The position numbers and the translations under genes are program-made. This document shows, one piece after another, positions 16,093 to 23,342 of a stretch of DNA of 64,000 nt. The first letter of the stretch is position 1; the number at the start of each line of letters is the position of its first letter. The stretch covers positions 124,001-188,000 of the forward strand of contig CANKZU010000004.1 in assembly GCA_947488615.1 (NCBI GenBank), read 5' to 3'. The DNA comes from an uncultured Aurantimonas sp. (GTDB lineage Bacteria; Pseudomonadota; Alphaproteobacteria; Rhizobiales; Rhizobiaceae). The notes below the pieces were generated by a model. It did not search any database. It was not told the DNA's origin and was given only the letters and a program-made list of their open reading frames with translations.

Positions 16093-17079
16093 TTAGGCCC
16101 TTGCGACAGAGGAGTCCGGATTGACCTCGTACTGGTCCCGGGGAATCGTCAGCGTATAACGCAAGCCGTCGGAAAAATATTCGAGCGAGGCCTGCCCGCC
16201 GACCGCGTTCGGTACGATGCGTTCCAGCGTCGACGTACCGAAGCGAGCGTCACGCTCCGAGCGAACGCGCGGACCGTTTCGTTCTTGCCAGTCCAAGACG
16301 AGGGTTTCCTCACTGTTGCCTTCTTCGAGTCGTGCGCCGACGGCAACCGTTCCGCCGGGGACAGACAATGATCCATAGGAGGCCGCGTTGACCGCCAGTT
16401 CGTGCAGCGCGAGCCCCACATGCAACGATGCCGTCGGCGAAAGATAGACGTCGGGAGACTCGACTGCGATCTGGTCCATGCCGTCGGGCGCGTAGCGTTC
16501 GACCTGCATCGTGACGAGGCTCATCAGGTCCGCGCCGCGCCAATCGGCGTCGGTAACGATATCCTGAGAGTAGGCGAGCGATTGAATCCGTCCTCGGAAA
16601 CGGACGAGAAATTCCGGGACGGTCACCGAGTGGCGCGCCGTTTGACTTGCCAGACTCTGAATGATCGCCAAAAGGTTCTTGGAGCGGTGTGACAGCTCAC
16701 GCAACAGAGTCTTCAATGTCTCTTCGCGACGCTTCTGCTCGGTGATTTCCACCGAGGTGCCGATCACGCCGCAGACGTCGCCGTCATCGTCGTGGTCCAC
16801 GTCGATACGAACGTCATACCATCGCAATGAGGCGCCGGAAGCGATAGCAAGCTCGAAGCGCGCGGGCCGCTGCGTGCGGATCACCTCCCGCTTCATCACG
16901 ATCGATCGCTCGGCACCCGGCGGAGCCAGGAGATCAGCGTCGACCATACCTTCTTGCGCCTCGGCGAGCCAGGATCGGCCAGCATTGCGGATCCACACAT
17001 AGCGCAGGTCGCGGTCTTGCGAGAACACGGACATGTCCGTGTTCTCGAGAGCCCGCAATACTTTGTTCGACACCATCAT
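16093..17079 (-). CDS. PAS-domain HWE-family sensor histidine kinase
   Basis: A 328-residue soluble kinase. A PAS domain covers about residues 10-118 (ALENTDMSVFSQDRDLRYVW, VIGTSVEITEQK). The HWE kinase core follows, with phospho-acceptor H131 in ELSHRSKNLLAII, the defining His in LHELAVNAASYG (H226, N231) and the W-x-E motif in DWQERNGP (W264-E266). There are no membrane segments, so the signal is sensed in the cytoplasm. HWE kinases near phyR commonly phosphorylate PhyR (PhyK/PakF-like role); here phyR is the next gene upstream on the same strand, 358 bases away. ATG 17079 is preferred; five GAGGTC repeats lie just upstream. Confidence 0.88.
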   Translation of the reverse strand: MMVSNKVLRALENTDMSVFSQDRDLRYVWIRNAGRSWLAEAQEGMVDADLLAPPGAERSIVMKREVIRTQRPARFELAIASGASLRWYDVRIDVDHDDDGDVCGVIGTSVEITEQKRREETLKTLLRELSHRSKNLLAIIQSLASQTARHSVTVPEFLVRFRGRIQSLAYSQDIVTDADWRGADLMSLVTMQVERYAPDGMDQIAVESPDVYLSPTASLHVGLALHELAVNAASYGSLSVPGGTVAVGARLEEGNSEETLVLDWQERNGPRVRSERDARFGTSTLERIVPNAVGGQASLEYFSDGLRYTLTIPRDQYEVNPDSSVARA

Positions 17080-17437
17080 ACGACGCTCGACCAAACTGAT
17101 TGCCCCGACCTCGACCTCGACCTCGACCTCGACCTCGACGCAACCTCAAGGGTGCCGCAAACGTTCCGCCAAAACAGGCGCCCCCCCATTTCTAAGGGTT
17201 CAACACGGGCAGTAGTACCAATCTGCGAATCCATGTTCGATGCCGTCGGCAAGGCGGCAATCCGACCAGACGCAATCGAAGCATCATCGGCCCCGCGGCC
17301 GGTGACGCTTCTTCCCTTTCCGATCTTTGCCACTCGCTCAGCTTGCATCACAGCACATCGGTCGATCCGAACGGAATTTTCCGGTGATGCGCGGCGACTG
17401 TTACCGATCAGGTGACGAGCGGACATGCGACAGCCGC
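17080..17437. other. Intergenic region between the HWE kinase gene and phyR
   Basis: Apart from the hexanucleotide repeat I see no coding frame with a believable composition, no sigma-EcfG motif and no strong terminator. The kinase promoter must lie here unless it is transcribed with phyR. Confidence 0.5.
17107..17139 (-). repeat. Hexanucleotide tandem repeat (GAGGTC)5 upstream of the HWE kinase gene
   Basis: Five exact copies of GACCTC on the plus strand (17107-17136) plus a partial GAC, ending 28 bases before the kinase start. Because the unit is 6 bases, a copy change would not shift a reading frame but would alter spacing between promoter and ribosome site. The reverse strand is purine-rich (GAGGTC) and each unit contains a partial Shine-Dalgarno GAGG. 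Confidence 0.85.
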
Positions 17438-18232
17438 TTACGCGGCCGCCTGGCTATCGGACTCGAAGAACAACGCCTGGCTGATCAATGCCTTCACCAT
17501 GTCCGGGTTGAACGGCTTGGTCACGAGGAACGTCGGCTCAGGCCGCTCGCCGGTCAAAAGCCGCTCCGGAAACGCGGTTATGAAGATAACCGGGACCGAA
17601 ACCTTCGCGAGAATATCGTTGACTGCGTCGATCCCCGAACTGCCGTCGGCGAGTTGAATATCCGCGAGTACCATTCCTGGGCGCTGCCGCTCGAACAGAG
17701 CAATCGCCTCTTTTTGCGTCCGGGCAATGCCGGTCACGGTGTGGCCCAGGCTTTCCACCATCTGCTCGATATCCATCGCAATCAGCGGCTCGTCCTCGAT
17801 AATCATGATATCTGTGGACACCTGACGCCCGATGTCGGAACTGGCCTGGTCGATCAAGCCCGAGAACGCCGCCTCGTCAGCGCCGAGGATGTAGCCGGCC
17901 TCCTCGGTGGTGAACCCTTCAACCGCCACGAGGAGAAAAGCCTGCCTCGGTAACGGCGAGATGGCGCGCAGATTGCGGGAGGCTTTTTCCTCCCAAGCGG
18001 ACGTCGGCGCATCTTCGCGAATGTTCACCTCGACGGACTGCCACATCGAGGAAAACAGCTTGTAGAGCGAAATCCGTGGCGCCTGGTCGTCGGGAAACAG
18101 GCTTGGGTCAGCAATCAAAGCTTCCAGAACGGCCGCGACATAAGCATCGCCGCTTGCCTGAGAGCCGCTAAGTGCCCGTGAATAACGCCGGAGATACGGA
18201 ATATGCGGCGCTATGCGGGATGACATCGACAT
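17438..18232 (-). CDS. phyR: General stress response regulator PhyR
   Basis: A 264-residue response regulator with the unusual PhyR order. The N-terminal sigma-like domain (residues about 1-135; region 2-like helices, then region 4-like ISPLPRQAFLLVAVEGFTTEEAGYILG) is followed by a C-terminal receiver with E146-D147, phosphoacceptor D191 (VLADIQL), T219 and K239 (TKPF). When phosphorylated, the sigma-like domain binds the anti-sigma factor NepR and frees EcfG. The frame is open far upstream, but ATG 18232 with GAGGGGAA fits the family length. Divergent from nepR-ecfG; a perfect sigma-EcfG promoter upstream indicates positive feedback. Confidence 0.96.
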   Translation of the reverse strand: MSMSSRIAPHIPYLRRYSRALSGSQASGDAYVAAVLEALIADPSLFPDDQAPRISLYKLFSSMWQSVEVNIREDAPTSAWEEKASRNLRAISPLPRQAFLLVAVEGFTTEEAGYILGADEAAFSGLIDQASSDIGRQVSTDIMIIEDEPLIAMDIEQMVESLGHTVTGIARTQKEAIALFERQRPGMVLADIQLADGSSGIDAVNDILAKVSVPVIFITAFPERLLTGERPEPTFLVTKPFNPDMVKALISQALFFESDSQAAA

Positions 18233-18553
18233 GAAAATTCCCCTCGTGTCGACCGAAACAAAGTCGGTGGGCGTGAAAACGCGGAATGCGCAGAAAAGTT
18301 CCCGGCTCTGGAACTTTTCGCGCTCCCAATGATTAGGCAAATGGGAACGGGGTCGGAAAAGTGAAACCTCCCCGCCAAATATTGTGGGCGGCGGCGCCTT
18401 AGATCTTGATGAGCGGGAGATCGAAGCTAGTTGGTCGGCTGCCATTGCCGAGGGGGTATCACTGCGAATGCGAGTTTTGCGAATGAGAGATACGCCACGG
18501 ACCATCAGCGCGCGACGCGCTGAAAAGCCGCTTAATTCAACGCTTCGAGACGC
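18233..18553. other. Divergent control region phyR / nepR-ecfG
   Basis: Contains the phyR promoter on the minus strand. On the plus strand GGAAC occurs at 18310-18314 and 18344-18348, but neither is followed by CGTT at 16-17 bases (GATT and AACC respectively), so an EcfG-dependent promoter for nepR-ecfG is only weakly suggested. No coding frame is supported. Confidence 0.5.
18278..18302 (-). promoter_or_regulatory. Putative sigma-EcfG promoter of phyR
   Basis: The complement reads GGAAC (18302-18298), 16 bases, CGTT (18281-18278), 46 bases before the phyR start codon. This is an exact consensus match. Autoregulation of phyR by EcfG is known in several alphaproteobacteria. Confidence 0.85.
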
Positions 18554-18775
18554 ATGATGGACGATCGCGAGACGAAGGAAGATATGGTGCAAACGGCGCA
18601 GGCGAGCAAATCTGCAGACAGGAGTACGGACCCCGGCGTGCATTCGGCTATCGGTAAGCGCTTGAAGGCGTATTACGACGACGTTGCGAGCGAGCCCGTT
18701 CCGGACCGTTTCCTGTCGCTGCTGGACGCGCTCGACGAGGCTGAATCTGCCTCCAAGACATCAGGTCGCAAGTAG
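18554..18775 (+). CDS. nepR: Anti-sigma factor NepR
   Basis: A 73-residue protein with the conserved NepR core IGKRLKAYYDDVASEPVPDR followed by FLSLLDALDEAE (about residues 33-64), flanked by disordered polar ends. NepR sequesters EcfG by wrapping around its sigma-2 and sigma-4 domains and is titrated by phosphorylated PhyR. Situated directly upstream of ecfG and divergent from phyR, the canonical arrangement in Hyphomicrobiales. Its stop codon is part of the ribosome site of ecfG, indicating coupled expression. Confidence 0.95.
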   Translation: MMDDRETKEDMVQTAQASKSADRSTDPGVHSAIGKRLKAYYDDVASEPVPDRFLSLLDALDEAESASKTSGRK

Positions 18776-18781
18776 GTTTTG

Positions 18782-19333
18782 ATGAGCGATCAGATGGACT
18801 TTCGCCGGGAATTGATTGCCATTATTCCCAATCTAAGAGCGTTCGCCGCCTCGCTGTCCGGTTCGTTTGACCGGGCGGATGACTTGCTGCAGGAGACGCT
18901 CGTCAAGGCTTGGGACAAGCAGCATACGTTCCAACCGGGGACTAACCTCAAGGCTTGGCTCTTCACCATCTTGCGCAACGAATTCTACACGCAGATGCGC
19001 AGAAAGGGCCGCGAGGTGCAGGATGTCGACGGGATGCATGCCATGCAGCTCGCCGGTCACCCGGAGCAGCAGGGTCATGTCGATCTGCAGGATTTCCGTA
19101 AGGCACTGGACATGCTGCCCGACGATCAGCGCGAAGCCTTGATCCTGATCGGCGCATCCGGTTTCTCCTACGAGGAAGCGGCCGACATCTGCCACTGCGC
19201 CGTCGGAACAATCAAAAGCCGCGTGTCGCGCGCCCGCACCAGAATCTCTGAAATCCTCGGCATCGAGGGAGATGGCGAATACGGTCCCGACGCGGTTTCC
19301 TCACAGATCATCGGAGTCGCTCCGGCCGCCTGA
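18782..19333 (+). CDS. ecfG: General stress ECF sigma factor EcfG
   Basis: A 183-residue sigma-70-family ECF factor. Region 2 spans about residues 10-75 (FDRADDLLQETLVKAWDKQH, LKAWLFTILRNEFYTQMRRK). Region 4 spans about 105-160 (LPDDQREALILIGASGFSYE, then EEAADICHCAVGTIKSRVSRAR with its helix-turn-helix). The acidic tail to 183 is typical of the EcfG group. Start ATG 18782, preceded by AAGTAGG overlapping the nepR stop; an in-frame TTG directly before the ATG is not needed. It directs transcription from GGAAC-N16-CGTT promoters, several of which lie in this window. Confidence 0.95.
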   Translation: MSDQMDFRRELIAIIPNLRAFAASLSGSFDRADDLLQETLVKAWDKQHTFQPGTNLKAWLFTILRNEFYTQMRRKGREVQDVDGMHAMQLAGHPEQQGHVDLQDFRKALDMLPDDQREALILIGASGFSYEEAADICHCAVGTIKSRVSRARTRISEILGIEGDGEYGPDAVSSQIIGVAPAA

Positions 19334-19372
19334 CAACAATCGCAGTAGGCTTGCAAAAGCCGGGCGTAGCGT

Positions 19373-19397
19373 GGAACCACGCGCAGGCAAAATGGTT
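19373..19397 (+). promoter_or_regulatory. Putative sigma-EcfG promoter of the DUF883 / YqjE-like genes
   Basis: GGAAC (19373-19377), 16 bases, GGTT (19394-19397): one mismatch from CGTT, equivalent to GGAAC-N17-GTT. It lies 86 bases before the start at 19483. Confidence 0.6.
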
Positions 19398-19482
19398 TCA
19401 GGTAAGAAGATCGCATTCGGGACCGAGCGCCCCATCGACTGTTCCGGGTCCCATCGTCAATTCGCACAGAACGAGGTTCCTC

Positions 19483-19842
19483 ATGGTTTCCGACACTTCC
19501 CCGAACAAGAGCCCAGCCGCCAGTCAGACAGCCGGCGCCAATGCCGCGAAGGGCGGCGATGCCGACCTGGAGGCGCAGGTCGCCAAGCTGCGCGAGGACG
19601 TCGCCGGAGTAGCGGATGCGTTGAAGTCACTGGCGACAGGCCGAGCGGACGAGGCGAAGCGACAGGCTTTTGCTCTTAGGGACGACGTGCGCGAGCGCGG
19701 CGAGCAATATCTGCGCCAAGCCCAGGACGCCGCCTCCGATCTTGAAGAGCAACTCAGCGAGAAGGTTCGGGCCGAGCCGATCAAGAGTGTGCTTATCGCC
19801 GCGGCAGCCGGCTACCTCTACGCCCGTCTCTTCCGCCGCTGA
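19483..19842 (+). CDS. DUF883 (ElaB/YqjD-like) membrane-anchored stress protein
   Basis: A 119-residue protein: a Ser/Thr/Ala-rich N-terminus, a long amphipathic helix (about residues 27-95, LEAQVAKLREDVAGVADALK ... QDAASDLEEQLSEKV), then the C-terminal anchor motif RAEPIKSVLIAAAAGYLYARLFRR. In E. coli the relatives YqjD and ElaB sit in the inner membrane by this C-terminal segment and bind ribosomes in stationary phase. The frame is open upstream but ATG 19483 has GAGG and fits the family. Two bases separate it from the YqjE-like gene, and a near-consensus stress promoter precedes it. Confidence 0.85.
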   Translation: MVSDTSPNKSPAASQTAGANAAKGGDADLEAQVAKLREDVAGVADALKSLATGRADEAKRQAFALRDDVRERGEQYLRQAQDAASDLEEQLSEKVRAEPIKSVLIAAAAGYLYARLFRR

Positions 19843-19844
19843 CG

Positions 19845-20297
19845 ATGGTTCTGCAACTCTTCACCAAGCTGATAACCGGCGAGGCCGGGATCTACATGGC
19901 ACGGCTGAAGCGGCTGGCTGTGCTCTACGTCATCATGGGACTGTTCGCTATCGCAATGCTGACCTCCCTGATCAGCGCCCTGTCCATCTTCCTGGCCGAC
20001 CGGTACGGGGCGTTGGAGACGGCGCTAGGATTCGCGGGCGTTTCGTTCCTGTTGCTCATCGCGACGGGGATCGCCGTCGTAATCGCGCGCAGACCGCCAC
20101 GCAAACGCGCCGACGACCGTCTGCAACGCGATATCGCCGCGATCGCTGGCGTGACCGCTCTGTCGAGTGCGCCGCAGCTTTTCGGCTTGGTGAAAAAGCG
20201 CAAGGGCCTTCTGCTTGTCCCGGTCGCGGCGGCGGGCGCCTGGGGTGTCTGGCGGGCGATCTCCTCTTACAGAACCCGCGGAGACCGATGGTACTGA
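19845..20297 (+). CDS. YqjE-like (phage holin superfamily III) membrane protein
   Basis: A 150-residue protein with an amphipathic N-terminus and two strong membrane helices (residues about 26-49 and 59-83), followed by a basic cytoplasmic part and a third weakly hydrophobic segment (GLLLVPVAAAGAWGVWRAI). It resembles YqjE, usually the partner of YqjD/DUF883 proteins. The gene begins two bases after the DUF883 stop, so the two form an operon. The role is probably in envelope stress, not lysis, since no endolysin is near. Confidence 0.75.
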   Translation: MVLQLFTKLITGEAGIYMARLKRLAVLYVIMGLFAIAMLTSLISALSIFLADRYGALETALGFAGVSFLLLIATGIAVVIARRPPRKRADDRLQRDIAAIAGVTALSSAPQLFGLVKKRKGLLLVPVAAAGAWGVWRAISSYRTRGDRWY

Positions 20298-20361
20298 TCG
20301 CGCCACGCGCCGCTGGGCCGAGATCCGGCGGGGTGGCCAGGCGTTTTCAAGGAGTATTCCG

Positions 20362-20811
20362 GTGACGCTTCCCCAAATTGACTACAAAACCTGGATTCTC
20401 GTTGCGGATGGCGAAAAGGCACTGTTCCTGGAAAACCTGGGAGATGCCGAACTGCCGAACTTTCTGGTGCGACGCGTCGAGGAACAGGAAAATCCGCCAA
20501 GTCGCGAGCAAGGCGCCAATCGACCGGGCCGGGTGTTCGATTCATCGACCGCACGGCGCTCCTCTGTCGCCGACACGGATTGGCACCAGATCGCTAAGGA
20601 CCGCTTCGCGAAGGAGCTCAGCGACATCCTTTACGCCATGGCGCATCGCGACCGTTTCAAGAAAATCGCCATCGTCGCTCCTCCGAAAATTCTCGGGGAC
20701 CTGCGCGAGGAAATGCACAAGGAAGTTGCCGACCGGGTCGTGGCGGAAATTGCCAAGACCCTGACCAATCACCCGATCGAGCGGATTGAGGATTTGCTCT
20801 CCGCCCACTGA
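20362..20811 (+). CDS. Host-attachment family (BaeRF-like) protein
   Basis: A 149-residue protein beginning at GTG 20362 with AAGGAG 8 bases upstream; the frame is open further left but lacks a ribosome site. Features are WILVADGEKALFLENLG at the N-terminus, a charged loop ending in RPGRVFDSS, then DRFAKELSDILY and FKKIAIVAPPKILGDLREEM, the signature of proteins annotated as required for attachment to host cells, which have an eRF1-like (BaeRF) fold. A stress-time ribosome-associated role is possible by analogy. It follows the DUF883/YqjE pair by 64 bases on the same strand. Confidence 0.8.
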   Translation: MTLPQIDYKTWILVADGEKALFLENLGDAELPNFLVRRVEEQENPPSREQGANRPGRVFDSSTARRSSVADTDWHQIAKDRFAKELSDILYAMAHRDRFKKIAIVAPPKILGDLREEMHKEVADRVVAEIAKTLTNHPIERIEDLLSAH

Positions 20812-20870
20812 TCGAGGAGAGCCGCGGCGGCCGCTCGTCGCAGTCAATCCATCATGCAGAAAGGTTTCCC

Positions 20871-21098
20871 TTGTCCAGTATCGACCCCGAAAACGCCAAG
20901 CAGGGTAAGACGGGTACGCCAGTGCTCCTCGTTCTCATTGCCGGGCTCGTTCTCGCCGTGATCGCCTTCTTGGGCCTTGGTGCCTATGGCTGGTTCCTGC
21001 CGGATTCAGACCTATCTACCGACCGTCCCGCAGTCGAAATTCCGGCCGTCGGCTCCGAGCCCTCGGAAACAGTCGTCGGGCCCGAGAATTCAGGCTAG
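20871..21098 (+). CDS. Small single-pass membrane protein (75 aa, TTG start)
   Basis: Starts at TTG 20871 with AGAAAGG upstream. It has a hydrophilic N-terminus of 17 residues, one membrane helix (PVLLVLIAGLVLAVIAFLGL, about 17-36) and an acidic Pro-rich C-terminal tail of 35 residues. By the charge pattern the tail is probably periplasmic. No family recognised. The codon pattern and ribosome site support a real gene within the row of stress-type envelope genes. Confidence 0.55.
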   Translation: MSSIDPENAKQGKTGTPVLLVLIAGLVLAVIAFLGLGAYGWFLPDSDLSTDRPAVEIPAVGSEPSETVVGPENSG

Positions 21099-21175
21099 TA
21101 TCGTGGTCGCGAAATCGGTCGCGCCCCGGCTTTTCGGGTTTGGGGCCTTCAGACCGAACCTCAGGGAGCTTGCAG

Positions 21176-21544
21176 ATGTCCGATCCTCACAACCACACCG
21201 AGACCGACATCATCGCAGTGGATGAAGAGATCGGCGACGATGACGATCAGCCCGGTATCAGCCAACCGGTTACCCAGGCCGAGATTGAAGACATTCTCAA
21301 CAGTCCCGGAATGACGATCGAAGAGCGGCAGGAGCGCCTGGAGGAACTTGCCCGCCAAGTCGGAACGCGGAACGTCATCGATCAGGGTGGGGAATTCGAC
21401 CCGCTTCAGCAACAGATCAGCGAAGCGCTGAACATGCTCGCCCAAGGCGGTCATACGTACGGTACGCTGGAGGCGGCGGGCCTTGATCCCGAGGCGCGCT
21501 CCGATGCGCGCTCGCCCGACGACATCCCGGACGACGACAATTGA
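21176..21544 (+). CDS. Acidic hypothetical protein (122 aa)
   Basis: Start ATG 21176 with GGGAG upstream. The protein is strongly acidic, with an N-terminal DEEIGDDDDQP stretch and a C-terminal DARSPDDIPDDDN tail. A helical middle region (QAEIEDILNSPGMTIEERQE ... EELARQVGTRN) carries the rest. I do not recognise the family. The stop overlaps the TTG start of the next gene (TTGA), so the acidic protein and the basic DNA/RNA-binding-like neighbour are probably made together, possibly as partners. Confidence 0.6.
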   Translation: MSDPHNHTETDIIAVDEEIGDDDDQPGISQPVTQAEIEDILNSPGMTIEERQERLEELARQVGTRNVIDQGGEFDPLQQQISEALNMLAQGGHTYGTLEAAGLDPEARSDARSPDDIPDDDN

Positions 21545-21846
21545 AGAAACGGACCGCAGTAGCGGGGCCCGGAGCTAAGTCAGCGAGTAAGGCGGACGAT
21601 CCGCGCCTGAAAGACCCAAACCTTTACCAAACCCTCAGAGAGAAGGGACAGTCCAAGGAAAAGGCGGCGCGAATATCCAACGCGAAGGCGAATGAGCGGA
21701 TGCATCCCTCAAAAAAAGGGGGAGAGCAGCCGCCTTACGAGGATTGGTCAAAAGACGAGCTATACGAACGCGCCCGGGAAATTGGCATCGCTGGACGCTC
21801 GACGATGACCAAGGCCGAATTGATGGACGCCTTGCGCCATCACTGA
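21541..21846 (+). CDS. Rho_N/SAP-like small basic protein (101 aa, TTG start)
   Basis: Starts at TTG overlapping the previous stop (TTGA). The N-terminal half (DPNLYQTLREKGQSKEKAAR ISNA) matches the short helical module seen in small rhizobial proteins annotated DUF7218. The C-terminal 38 residues (WSKDELYERAREIGIAGRST, MTKAELMDALRHH) are a Rho-N/SAP-like helix-extended-loop-helix module that binds nucleic acid. No enzyme motif. Such genes are common in stress and catalase-associated loci of Hyphomicrobiales, consistent with the context. Confidence 0.7.
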   Translation: MKKRTAVAGPGAKSASKADDPRLKDPNLYQTLREKGQSKEKAARISNAKANERMHPSKKGGEQPPYEDWSKDELYERAREIGIAGRSTMTKAELMDALRHH

Positions 21847-21903
21847 GCTATGGGGGCGCCTTCGGCTTATCTGGAGCGGGCGAGCGGGAAGCGTCCGAAG
21901 GCG

Positions 21904-22815
21904 TCAAAGATAGGTGGCGGCCGCCGGCACCAGGACCTTGAGGGCGCGTGGATGGATCTCCACGATGGTCTCCGCGTCCAGCGTGCAGAGCTCGCCATCC
22001 AGAACGGCCCGCTTCTTTCGAGTTCGACCCCGATAGTGAATGCGGACGCACTGCGCGGTCTGAGAAAGGAGATCGGGATTTTGCCGCCAGGCGCCGGTCA
22101 AGATGTCAAACGTCAATTTGGTCACCGCGCCGACCTTGCGTTCCGTGCAGATATAAACGCCCAATTCGCCTCCCCGCGGATCGTCGGCATACGGAATATG
22201 CCCATCTCCGTAGACATTGTTCGACACCGCGACGGCAGGCGATTTGATGCGCTTGGGGACGCCGTCGATCTCGAGCTCGAGCTCGATCGCCGGCAATCGC
22301 CGCAGCGCCACGAACACCGCTCGTGCGGTCGCGACGATCTTTCCGACTCGGGAGCCATACTGGATCTTGGCGCGCATACGGACCATCCGGGCATGCAACC
22401 CCACAGCAAACTGATGCACGAAGATCCGACCATTGACGCTGGCGATGTCGACATCCGTCACCATCCCCGCTGCCAGCGAAGCCACGGCCGTCGGCAGATC
22501 GAGAGGGATCTGAAGTGTCCGGGCAAACAGGTTCATCGTGCCGGCCGGCAAAATGCCGAGCGCGATGCCGCCGTGGGCCAGTGCGGCGGCCGCGGCCGAT
22601 ACCGTCCCGTCGCCGCCCCCCACGATAAGCGCGTCGAGGTCGTCACGCCGAGCGGCGGCCTTGATCGCGGCCACAATCTCGTCCCCCGCGCAACTCTCCA
22701 CGGCTAATTCATGTCCATGGATCGCAAACTCATCACGCATGAGCGCCGCGAGTTCGTCGTGGTCCGTCGTTTTCAGCGTTCCGCCGTCTCGATTGAGGAG
22801 GGCGAGAATCTTCAT
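21904..22815 (-). CDS. Diacylglycerol kinase-family (YegS/LCB5-like) lipid kinase
   Basis: A 303-residue protein with the ATP-binding GGGDGTVS motif (about residues 65-72), the following GILPAGTMNLFAR substrate-loop motif, and the C-terminal two-layer sandwich (FVHQFAVGLHARMV, VAVSNNVYGDG, VLDGEL). The family phosphorylates diacylglycerol, phosphatidylglycerol or sphingoid bases; which one cannot be read here. Start MKILALLNRDGG (22815) has GGAAG upstream; an ATG 27 bases earlier is less likely. Convergent with the Rho_N-like gene, with only 57 bases between stops. Confidence 0.85.
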   Translation of the reverse strand: MKILALLNRDGGTLKTTDHDELAALMRDEFAIHGHELAVESCAGDEIVAAIKAAARRDDLDALIVGGGDGTVSAAAAALAHGGIALGILPAGTMNLFARTLQIPLDLPTAVASLAAGMVTDVDIASVNGRIFVHQFAVGLHARMVRMRAKIQYGSRVGKIVATARAVFVALRRLPAIELELEIDGVPKRIKSPAVAVSNNVYGDGHIPYADDPRGGELGVYICTERKVGAVTKLTFDILTGAWRQNPDLLSQTAQCVRIHYRGRTRKKRAVLDGELCTLDAETIVEIHPRALKVLVPAAATYL

Positions 22816-22986
22816 CGGGTCGCTTCCGGCGTTTGAGGTCATCGGCGGGGTTTGCCGCCCCGAAGGAATTAGGCGGCGAATTCACAAGCAAATGGGACGG
22901 GTGAAAAGAATTGCCCTTTGACCGGGCCCAGATAGGCCGGGAAGACGTTTCCACAACGGCAACGACGGGAAAACCAGTTGCTAAGC

Positions 22987-23011
22987 GGAACCACTGCAAG
23001 GGTGGTCCGTT
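22987..23011 (+). promoter_or_regulatory. Putative sigma-EcfG promoter of the DUF1328 gene
   Basis: GGAAC (22987-22991), 16 bases, CGTT (23008-23011), an exact consensus match, 56 bases before the start at 23068. Confidence 0.82.
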
Positions 23012-23067
23012 TCATCGCCATCGTCGAACCCGGCCGCTGTTAGCGTGCCCAGATGTGGGAGCATCTC

Positions 23068-23232
23068 ATGATCGAATGGATCGTCATATTGCTGATCGTT
23101 GCGGCGGTCGCCAGCCTCTTGGGATTTCGCGGCGTCGCCGGAGCATCGGCCGGCATCGCCAAGATCCTCATTTTTATCGTCCTCGTCGGCCTGCTGTTGA
23201 TGCTGCTTTTCGGAGTGCTGGTCTTCGCATAA
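23068..23232 (+). CDS. DUF1328 small membrane protein (54 aa)
   Basis: A 54-residue protein consisting of two membrane helices separated by the conserved LGFRGVAGASAGIAKILIFI, the signature of the DUF1328/YtjA family. The start at ATG 23068 has GGGAG 8 bases upstream; the in-frame ATG 23053 would add five residues without a good ribosome site. These proteins are common in stress regulons of proteobacteria but their function is unknown. A perfect sigma-EcfG promoter lies directly upstream. Confidence 0.88.
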   Translation: MIEWIVILLIVAAVASLLGFRGVAGASAGIAKILIFIVLVGLLLMLLFGVLVFA

Positions 23233-23305
23233 CCGGGGAGCCCCGCAAGCCACAGCCTTCACGACACCTCACATCACGAAATGCGTGAATAAAACGTGAT
23301 CGTCT

Positions 23306-23323
23306 GGGAACCGATCGGTTCCC
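23306..23323. promoter_or_regulatory. Perfect 18-bp palindrome upstream of the PRC-barrel gene
   Basis: GGGAACCGATCGGTTCCC equals its own reverse complement over all 18 bases. It lies about 100 bases before the PRC-barrel start and 74 bases after the DUF1328 stop. It contains a GGAAC on both strands but no CGTT at the right distance, so a dimeric repressor or activator operator is more likely than an EcfG promoter. Confidence 0.6.
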
Positions 23324-23342
23324 CGCCAATTAACCCACTGGA

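Noticed and set aside
18344..18369. GGAAC at 18344-18348 as a sigma-EcfG promoter for nepR-ecfG
   Set aside because: The bases 16-17 positions downstream read AACC, with no match to CGTT.
19845..20297. Phage holin, suggesting a second prophage
   Set aside because: The holin-like annotation reflects the YqjE superfamily. The gene is paired with DUF883 behind a stress promoter, with no lysis or phage genes around.
23307..23331. GGAAC within the 18-bp palindrome as an EcfG promoter of the PRC-barrel gene
   Set aside because: The -10 position reads AATT instead of CGTT; the palindrome is better explained as an operator.
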